Source: Candidatus Brocadiaceae bacterium
Lineage (GTDB): Bacteria > Planctomycetota > Brocadiia > SM23-32
NCBI GenBank assembly: GCA_030615435.1
Contig: JAUWZH010000130.1
Span: 1-7,027, forward strand
Direction: 5' to 3'
DNA: 7,027 bases
Within the stretch, counting starts at the first letter, position 1; every line of letters begins with the position of its first letter. This document shows positions 1-4,679 of the stretch, piece by piece. The notes beneath the pieces are model-generated. The model was not told the origin of the DNA. It worked only from the letters and a program-made list of their open reading frames with translations, and did no database searches. Both the position numbers and the translations under genes were made by a program.

Positions 1-30
1 TGCCGCAAGTGCGCTCCGGGGCAAGAAGAC

Positions 31-65
31 AGGCGGCCGGTGTCATCTTCTGACAGCGACCGCCT
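31..65 (-). terminator. Hairpin terminator downstream of the tRNA-Gly fragment
   Basis: The arms AGGCGG (31-36) and CCGCCT (60-65) pair, and inside them TGTCA (41-45) pairs with TGACA (51-55) around a five-base loop. Read on the minus strand, the segment between the two stems adds a G-U and two G-C pairs with a single C-C mismatch, giving about 14 pairs. The hairpin starts ten bases past the CCA end of the tRNA fragment and is followed on the minus strand by a modest T-rich run (GTCTTCTTG). Read on the + strand it has two mismatches but is followed by TGAGTTTTC, so it might work in both directions. It probably was the terminator of the original tRNA-Gly gene. No folding energy was computed. 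Confidence 0.5.
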
Positions 66-74
66 TGAGTTTTC

Positions 75-126
75 TGGAGCGGGCGATGGGATTCGAACCC
101 CCGACGTCCAGCTTGGGAAGCTGACA
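75..126 (-). tRNA. 3' half of a tRNA-Gly (anticodon CCC); truncated, candidate attachment site
   Basis: On the minus strand this reads as the anticodon arm, variable loop, T arm and acceptor 3' strand of a bacterial tRNA-Gly. Anticodon stem TCAGC/GCTGG encloses loop TTCCCAA, so the anticodon is CCC (115-117). The T loop is TTCGAAT, the acceptor 3' strand CGCCCGC (79-85), the discriminator U as usual for tRNA-Gly, and CCA is encoded at 75-77. A matching 5' acceptor strand (GCGGGCG) and a D arm are absent in the next 30-100 bases; similarity stops just 5' of the anticodon stem. One T-stem pair is a G-A mismatch where the usual tRNA-Gly sequence has a T-A pair, so this copy is unlikely to be functional. 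A 3' half lacking its 5' half is the typical scar of site-specific integration into a tRNA gene. A simple deletion of the 5' half is the alternative. Confidence 0.7.
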
Positions 127-240
127 TCTGGCGGTTCTAAGCGTTTGCCGGTGTATATCTTACGACTTACTCCACTGCCGTTTCTGCCAGCTCTTCAGCC
201 AGTCACTCGGGAGGCCCTTAGCCAACCGCCTGTGCACCTC
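127..240. other. Gene-free stretch between the tRNA fragment and the glycosyltransferase remnant
   Basis: About 110 bases in which I recognise nothing. Minus-strand frames contain stops at short intervals, apart from one run through the tRNA fragment that has no protein-like character. No tyrosine- or serine-recombinase motif, D arm or promoter could be made out. If the tRNA fragment is an attachment site, this would be the extreme end of the integrated element. Confidence 0.4.
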
Positions 241-688
241 TCAGAAGCAGTCCGAGACCTCCCGGTAGACATAGTACAGGGTGTCTACCCTCTCCTCCCA
301 GACAATGCTCGCCGTATTCGGAGGAGGGCATACCTCAACTATGCCTGCGTCCTCAAGGAAAGCGAATACAGGGGCGGCAGGGAACGTCGGCGCTGAGTGC
401 CGTTACGCTCCCCTGCCAGGGGCCGTTCTGGAGGGTCGTGGTCGGGCCGTAGAGCAGCACGCTTGGCGTCCTTACGGCCGCTGCCGGATGACTCGGTCCG
501 TTGTCGATGCCCACGTAGGCGTCTGCCTCGGCGATGTTGCCGGCGGCCTGGATGGGTGTGGTGCTCCCGATGAGGTCCATGCCACACTCGTCAGCCCAGG
601 GAGCCTCTTTCACACCTATGAACACCAGGGGCACGCGGCAGCGATCGGTCCACAGCCGGGCGAAGGCCTCCCAGTGTGGCCAGCGGCG
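241..688 (-). pseudogene. Remnant of a family-9 glycosyltransferase (heptosyltransferase-like), C-terminal half
   Basis: Read leftward from 688 there is an open stretch of about 110 codons with the C-terminal domain pattern of GT9 (ADP-heptose:LPS heptosyltransferase-like) enzymes. It begins RRWPHWEAFARLW, continues VPLVFIGVKE, then NIAEADAYVGIDNGPSH (the family's 'AD..VG.D.GP.H' nucleotide-sugar site), then PSVLLYGPTT and QNGPWQG, and ends with a CRPC cysteine motif. A stop at 353-355 breaks the frame. A plausible continuation (EDAGIVEVC, then a tail to a stop at 241-243) lies in a shifted frame, so at least one frameshift is likely. The N-terminal acceptor domain is absent: the frame opens at a stop at 689-691, abutting an unrelated gene remnant. 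The intact enzyme would transfer a sugar to a surface polysaccharide or LPS core. The GT9 identification is fairly safe; the frameshifted tail is less so. Confidence 0.7.
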
Positions 689-950
689 TCATCTTCTCGC
701 GCAGCACATCCACCAAGCCGACGGCCTTCAGTATGATGCAGCGGAGTTCCGGATACATGGCGCATTCGCTGTTGGCCCGATAGTACGTGCGGTTACCGCT
801 GACGGTCTTCGTCAGGATGCCTGCCTGCTCCAGCGATGCCAGTTCCGCCTGCACGGTTCCCACGGCTTTGCCCACCGTTCGGCACGCCGCCCCCTTGGTG
901 CGTGATGGGGAGACAGCAGCAAGAACTTGCTTGTGACAAAGGCAGAACAA
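681..950 (-). pseudogene. Remnant of a winged-helix regulator of the MNT-nucleotidyltransferase type
   Basis: The minus-strand reading has a winged-helix core, VGKAVGTVQAELASLEQAGI followed by LTKTVSGNRTYYRAN, then MYPELRCIILKAVGLVDVLR. This is the pattern of small ArsR-like DNA-binding domains that precede a minimal nucleotidyltransferase (MNT) domain: recognition helix, wing with a YYRAN strand, then a linker helix. In such proteins the linker runs into a nucleotidyltransferase with a GS(x)ARG..SD.D motif. Here it stops being recognisable after REKMTPL (about 681), where the glycosyltransferase remnant begins in another frame. The residues before the HTH do not look like the family either, and the only start in frame is a TTG at 948-950. 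The frame stays open to 591, so a short wHTH-only protein could still be made, but truncation at both ends points to decay. Confidence 0.6.
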
Positions 951-961
951 TCTGCAATACT
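933..961 (+). promoter_or_regulatory. Candidate promoter for the chemosensory operon
   Basis: GTGACA (933-938, five of six matches to TTGACA) is followed after exactly 17 bases by AATACT (956-961, four of six matches to TATAAT). It points toward the HTH-receiver gene starting at 1038 and would give a 5' leader of roughly 70 bases. This is the best sigma-70-like pair I found upstream of the operon by eye. The host's sigma-factor preferences are unknown. Confidence 0.4.
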
Positions 962-985
962 ACGAAGCACGATGAAACCTGTCAC
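957..985 (-). promoter_or_regulatory. Candidate opposing promoter sharing the same -10 region
   Basis: On the minus strand GTGACA (980-985) and TAGTAT (957-962, four of six matches to TATAAT) are separated by 17 bases. They point toward the winged-helix remnant that begins near 950. The -10 overlaps the + strand -10 with a one-base offset, and the two -35 elements form an inverted repeat GTGACA...TGTCAC about 41 bases apart. Either this is an overlapping bidirectional promoter or the inverted repeat is an operator. Confidence 0.3.
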
Positions 986-1037
986 TGGCAAGCGTGTCGC
1001 CATGTGACTGCTTTCCGCGAGGAGAAGGACATACGGG

Positions 1038-1646
1038 ATGACACCGGATGTTGGCCATCAATGGACCGATGCCGACGACGTGCTCGATGCGTATGGGGCC
1101 GCGAAACACCTGGGGCTGCACGTGGTGACTGTCCGTCGCCTGGCGAGGGAGAAAAGGCTCCCGGCTTACAAGGTCGGCGGCTCCTGGCGGTTCAATAAGA
1201 GCACGCTTTATCGCTGGGCGGAGTCCCAGCACGCGCCTCGCCGGACCAGGCGGGTGCTTGTCGTGGACGATAATGAGATTATCCGGGATATCTTCAGCAG
1301 GATGCTTAGAGCCGGAGGTTATGAAGCGGAGACGGCTTCTACGGGGGAGGAAGCGCTCGAACTCATGCGGCGCAATGTGCCTGATGTGGTGCTTCTGGAT
1401 TTGAAGATGCCGGTCATGGATGGCCCCACGACCTTGAAGGAGATCCGCGAGCAGCACGGGCAGGTGCCCGTGGTCATCATCACCGCCTACCCGGACAGTG
1501 AATTGATGCATAAAGCGCTGAGATACTGTCCCTTCACGATGTTGGCGAAACCCGTTACGTCACAGCAGTTGCTGGAAGCTCTTCGGCTGGTTCTGGGAGA
1601 GGGCCAAGAGGGCGCGACGCACGCCACGGCGACTGAGCAATCGTAA
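1038..1646 (+). CDS. Response regulator with N-terminal excisionase-type HTH and C-terminal receiver domain
   Basis: A 202-residue soluble protein in two parts. Residues about 16-62 are a MerR/excisionase-like helix-turn-helix of the HTH_17 type: DAYGAAKHLGLHVVTVRRLA, then KRLPAYKVGGSWRFNKSTLYRW, which carries the characteristic 'paykvGg.wRf....l..W' pattern. Residues about 72-190 are a receiver domain with the acidic pair D77-D78 (VLVVDDNE), phosphoacceptor D121 (VVLLDLKMPVMDG), switch threonine T149 (IITAY) and K171 (LAKPV), so all phosphorylation residues are present. GGAGAAGG at 1021-1028, nine bases before the ATG, supports this start. It is the first gene of the operon, 14 bases before cheW. 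The HTH precedes the receiver, the reverse of OmpR- or NarL-type regulators. Phosphorylation by the CheA of this operon, and DNA binding at an autoregulatory site, are inferences from context. Confidence 0.92.
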   Translation: MTPDVGHQWTDADDVLDAYGAAKHLGLHVVTVRRLAREKRLPAYKVGGSWRFNKSTLYRWAESQHAPRRTRRVLVVDDNEIIRDIFSRMLRAGGYEAETASTGEEALELMRRNVPDVVLLDLKMPVMDGPTTLKEIREQHGQVPVVIITAYPDSELMHKALRYCPFTMLAKPVTSQQLLEALRLVLGEGQEGATHATATEQS

Positions 1647-1660
1647 TTGGAGGCGACTCG

Positions 1661-2230
1661 ATGGTGCCGCCTGAGAAGAGTAAGGAGGCTCTCGGTCACA
1701 CGAGCGAGGGTGACGGCCGGTCTGATCTGGTGGGCGCCCGTGCGGATCAGACAGATATCGCCATGTCCGGCATGATCCACCTTCTTGTCTTTCTGCTTGA
1801 CGAGCAACGATACGCGCTGCGTCTCTCGGCTGTTGAAAGGACCGTTCTGATGGTGGAGATCACACCTCTGCCCCAGGCGCCGGACGTGGTTCTGGGCGTC
1901 ATTAACCTGCAGGGCCGGATAATTCCCGTCATTGACATACGCAAACGATTTCGCCTGCCCCAGAGGGAAACCGCGTTGTACGATCACGTGATCATTGCCC
2001 GGACGTCTAGGCGTGCTGTTGCGCTCGTGGTGGACAGCGCTACTGATGTTACTTCGCGCGCCGAACAGGAGATAGTCGCTGCCGACGACGTGGTACCGGG
2101 CATGGAATACGTCGAAGGTGTGGCAAAACTCGATGACGGGATCGTTCTCATTCACGACCTCGACAAGTTCCTTGCGCTTGAAGAGGAACGGGAACTGAAT
2201 GATGCGTTGAGTCAAGGGGATGAGACGTGA
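1661..2230 (+). CDS. cheW: CheW-like coupling protein (WspB-like position)
   Basis: CheW proteins are cytoplasmic adaptors that link chemoreceptors to the histidine kinase CheA. This one has 189 residues: about 38 residues of unstructured-looking N-terminal extension, then a single CheW domain (about 39-180). Conserved features are LLVFLLDEQRYALRLSAVER in the first strands, the core VLGVINLQGRIIPVIDIR (77-94), a second-half strand VALVVDSATDV, and the closing segment EGVAKLDDGIVLIHDLDKF. The usual 'NLRG' turn reads NLQG, so the commonly conserved arginine is a glutamine (Q84). GGAGG at 1649-1653, seven bases before the ATG, sets the start. The gene ends in a GTGA overlap with the cheR start, so the two are probably translationally coupled. 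At least one extension-free start inside the frame is possible (for example M35 or M38), but neither has an equally good ribosome-binding site. Confidence 0.93.
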   Translation: MVPPEKSKEALGHTSEGDGRSDLVGARADQTDIAMSGMIHLLVFLLDEQRYALRLSAVERTVLMVEITPLPQAPDVVLGVINLQGRIIPVIDIRKRFRLPQRETALYDHVIIARTSRRAVALVVDSATDVTSRAEQEIVAADDVVPGMEYVEGVAKLDDGIVLIHDLDKFLALEEERELNDALSQGDET

Positions 2231-3777
2231 CAAGGGTCCCTGCCGTTCTCATGTCAAGGCTTCGCGAATTCATCACGGATCGCATGGCTTTGTGGTTTCC
2301 GGAAGAGCGTGCAGATGAGCTCGAACGGAAGATCTGTTCCGCGGCTCAGGAGCTTGGATTCGAGGATGTGCAGACGTGTATCGAGTGGCTTTTGTCCTCG
2401 CCATTGACAGGAAACCAAATTGCGACTGTGGCAGGTTATTTGACTATCGGCGAGACCTATTTCTTCCGGGAAGAGAAGACCTTTGAGATTCTGGAGGAGC
2501 AGGTTCTGCCGGAGCTGATACGCTCGCGCCGTCGGCAGAATCAGCAACTCAGGATCTGGAGTGCGGGATGTTGCACAGGCGAGGAGCCATATTCGGTCGC
2601 CATACTGATAAACAGGCTTATTCCCGACATAGACAATTGGAATATTACTATTCTCGCAACCGACATCAATGCGGAGTTCCTGCAGAAAGCGTCGCAGGGC
2701 GTGTACAAGAACTGGTCCTTCCGCGGGAGGCCGCCAGGGTTCAAGGACACGTATTTTCGCGCGGCCGAGCACGGGCGTTTCCAAATCCTTCCTCGAATCA
2801 AGAGGCTGGTTACGTTCGGCTTCTTGAATTTGGCTGACGATAGTTACCCCTCACCTCTCAACAACACCAATGCTATGGATATCGTCTTGTGCCGGAATGT
2901 GCTCATGTACTTTGCTCCGGAGAAGGTAGAGGAGGTAGTGGAAAGGTTTTTTCTTTCTTTGATGGATGGCGGTTTGCTGGTTGTAGGTTTGTGCGAGGCC
3001 GGGGGGGGGTTGGGTCCGCGATTCGGGCGGGCTGTGTTTCGAGGCGTGCCATTGTTCAGGAAAGATGGCGAGGGAATTCGAACAAGAGCGACATTGCCCC
3101 CGTTCAGGCCGGCCATTGAGCATCGGCCCTTTAAACACGCTCGGGAACCAGAAGCCTCCTTCCCGGGGTCGCCTGCGTCCGTTTCCAAGGCGAAAGCGGA
3201 GGCCGCGTCCCCCGAGAAATCCAGAAAAGCACGTGCGCGCGCAAAGCCTGAAGAAAAGGAAACAACCGAAGCAGGCCGCACTCCATTTGAGGAAGCGTTG
3301 TCGTTGTATGAACAGGGACGTTATCTGCCAGCAAAGGATGTTCTCTCAAAGGCAATATCAGACGGCAATTCACGCGTGAAGGCGATGGCCCTGCTGGCGC
3401 GGGTGGAGGCCAATCTTGGCAACCTCTCGCAGGCCGTGACATGGTGCGACAAGACCATTGCCGGCGACAAGCTCGATTCGGGGATTCGCTACCTGCGCGC
3501 AGCAATCTTACAGGAGAAGGGCGAGTTCGACGAGGCGATCCGGGCCCTCAGAAGCGCTCTCTATCTCGATTCTGATTTCGTGCTGGCCCATTTTGCTCTC
3601 GGAAACATATCGCGCAGGCTCGGCAAACACAGGGAGGCGCGCAAGCATTTTCAGAATGCTCTGTCGCTTCTGCAGGATTACCCGCAAGAGGATATCGTGC
3701 CTCATTCGGACGGAATGACAGCGGGCAGGCTCCTCGAAATCGTGGCCTCAACTGAGGAAATGGAGGCTGCTGTATGA
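2227..3777 (+). CDS. cheR: Chemoreceptor methyltransferase CheR with C-terminal TPR repeats (WspC-like)
   Basis: CheR uses S-adenosylmethionine to methylate glutamates on chemoreceptors, the adaptation step of chemosensing. The protein has 516 residues. Residues 1-95 form the helical CheR N-terminal domain, ending in the family signature GETYFFRE (75-82). Residues about 100-280 are the Rossmann-type methyltransferase: SAM-binding SAGCCTGEEPYS (112-123), ATDIN with acidic D146, CRNVLMYF (222-229), and a closing strand FRGVPLFRK. A charged Ala/Lys/Glu/Pro linker (about 285-350) leads to tetratricopeptide repeats (about 353-490; ALSLYEQGRYLPAKDVLSKA, YLRAAILQEKGEFDEAIRAL and AHFALGNISRRLGKHREA are clear). 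The GTG start overlaps the cheW stop. An ATG at 2251 (residue 9) is a possible alternative. Methyltransferase plus TPR is the architecture of WspC; flagellar CheR lacks the TPR part. A run of nine G encodes Gly259-261. Confidence 0.94.
   Translation: MTRVPAVLMSRLREFITDRMALWFPEERADELERKICSAAQELGFEDVQTCIEWLLSSPLTGNQIATVAGYLTIGETYFFREEKTFEILEEQVLPELIRSRRRQNQQLRIWSAGCCTGEEPYSVAILINRLIPDIDNWNITILATDINAEFLQKASQGVYKNWSFRGRPPGFKDTYFRAAEHGRFQILPRIKRLVTFGFLNLADDSYPSPLNNTNAMDIVLCRNVLMYFAPEKVEEVVERFFLSLMDGGLLVVGLCEAGGGLGPRFGRAVFRGVPLFRKDGEGIRTRATLPPFRPAIEHRPFKHAREPEASFPGSPASVSKAKAEAASPEKSRKARARAKPEEKETTEAGRTPFEEALSLYEQGRYLPAKDVLSKAISDGNSRVKAMALLARVEANLGNLSQAVTWCDKTIAGDKLDSGIRYLRAAILQEKGEFDEAIRALRSALYLDSDFVLAHFALGNISRRLGKHREARKHFQNALSLLQDYPQEDIVPHSDGMTAGRLLEIVASTEEMEAAV
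3001..3009 (+). repeat. Nine-guanine homopolymer inside cheR
   Basis: Nine consecutive G encode three glycines (residues 259-261) near the end of the methyltransferase domain. The reading frame is CheR-like on both sides (NVLMYF before, VPLFRK after), so the frame as given is the functional one. A change of one base would remove the end of the catalytic domain and the TPR repeats. The tract could be a slippage site or a spot of uncertain base calling. Confidence 0.5.
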
Positions 3778-4409
3778 AAGATAAGAGAAAATCACAGAAA
3801 AAGGCGAGTTCTGGAATCAACTGGTCCGAGATAAGGGCACGGGTCGAGGCTGCTGGAGCAGCCGTCCAGCGAGGAATGGAAAGAACTGCCGAAGAGAAAA
3901 AGAGAACCTTCAGGCGGAGGGCGGAGGAACTTGCCCGGGAACCGGAAGCGGTGGACACGTCCCGCAGCAGGCTGCGAGTTGTAGAGTTCCTGCTGGCATG
4001 TGAGAGATACGCTGTTGACATAGCACATGTTCGAGAGGTGCACAGGCTGACGCACCTTACACCGGTCCCTTGTGCGCCGCCGTTTGTTCTGGGCATAACC
4101 AGCATTGGCGGACAGATACTCTCGATAGTTGACCTCAAGACGTTCTTCGAGCTGCCTGAAGAGACGCTCACCGAACTGAACAAGGTCATCATCGTTCGCA
4201 GCAAATCTGTGGAGTTCGGCATCCTCGCGGATGACGTGCTCGGAGTGCGATCCATCCCGCTTGACGAACTCGAACCGTCCCTCCCCACCTTGACAGGCAT
4301 CCGTGCTGCGTATCTGAGAGGGGTGACGCCGGAACGAGTGGCGGTTCTTGACGTGGGAAAGATCCTGTCTGACGAGAGGATTGTCGTCCATGAGGAGGTA
4401 AAGGATTAG
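3774..4409 (+). CDS. cheW: CheW-like coupling protein with charged N-terminal extension (WspD-like)
   Basis: A second CheW, 211 residues. The CheW domain spans about 66-205: LRVVEFLLACERYAVDIAHV, the core LGITSIGGQILSIVDLKTFF (106-125), EFGILADDVLGVRSIP and a closing strand RVAVLDVGKIL. The first 65 residues are highly charged and helical, with NWSEIRARVEAAGAAVQRG and RRRAEELAREPE. A similar extension (a tryptophan-led helix, then 'RA..LA.EP') recurs in my recollection in WspD-type CheW proteins. The conserved 'NLRG' turn is replaced by SIGG (110-113), so the usual arginine is a glycine. The ATG overlaps the cheR stop (ATGA) and has GGAGG at 3762-3766 seven bases upstream, so the start is secure. 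Having two distinct CheW proteins on either side of cheR suggests they occupy different places in the receptor array rather than being redundant. Confidence 0.93.
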   Translation: MKDKRKSQKKASSGINWSEIRARVEAAGAAVQRGMERTAEEKKRTFRRRAEELAREPEAVDTSRSRLRVVEFLLACERYAVDIAHVREVHRLTHLTPVPCAPPFVLGITSIGGQILSIVDLKTFFELPEETLTELNKVIIVRSKSVEFGILADDVLGVRSIPLDELEPSLPTLTGIRAAYLRGVTPERVAVLDVGKILSDERIVVHEEVKD

Positions 4410-4679
4410 ACCGCTAACAAAGCCTGTTGTGCATGTCCCTAAGAAGGGCATTTGAGCGAACGTGGCATGACGAGGCGGCGCAGATGACACATAACTTCTT
4501 CATTGAACCCAGGGTGATTCGCCCCATAGATAAGAAGAACTTCGGGGGCTGGGGCAGTGCCTCAGAAACGAACCCCGGTGTCCCGTACGATTCGGAAGCA
4601 TCGGGCTCCCGGGCAGTAGCTTGAAGGCGTGAGGCAATTGGCTGATTCACGTTGAACCAGGACGTCAGGAGGCGCGGAA
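4410..4679 (+). other. 270-base gap between cheW and the chemoreceptor gene, with a weak promoter candidate
   Basis: This is the only long gap in an otherwise packed operon. Small open frames on both strands show no recognisable protein character and no good ribosome-binding site. A weak sigma-70-like pair, TTGAAC (4503-4508) and TAGATA (4527-4532) with an 18-base spacer, could start a separate receptor-cheA transcript. A short bulged hairpin lies at 4433-4451 but has no T tract. I looked for c-di-GMP riboswitch motifs, given the Wsp-like context, and found none. The receptor's ribosome-binding site, AGGAGG at 4667-4672, is at the right end. Confidence 0.3.

Noticed and set aside
75..155. A complete functional tRNA-Gly on the minus strand
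   Set aside because: No GCGGGCG-like 5' acceptor strand or D arm occurs at the required distance, and one T-stem pair is mismatched.
126..240. C-terminus of a tyrosine integrase next to the tRNA fragment
   Set aside because: No R..H..R..Y type motif or long open frame could be found in any minus- or plus-strand reading of this stretch.
281..736. Plus-strand open frame of about 150 codons
   Set aside because: It lies antisense to the recognisable glycosyltransferase remnant, has low-complexity composition and shows no domain.
1487..2233. 248-codon minus-strand open frame across the HTH-receiver and cheW genes
   Set aside because: It is antisense to two well-supported genes, lacks a ribosome-binding site and has no recognisable motif.
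4433..4451. Hairpin after cheW as a terminator
   Set aside because: The stem is about seven pairs with a bulge and is followed by TTGAGCG rather than a T tract, so it is not convincing.
4410..4679. c-di-GMP riboswitch in front of the receptor gene
   Set aside because: Considered because of the Wsp-like context, but the conserved motifs of the known c-di-GMP aptamers were not found by eye.
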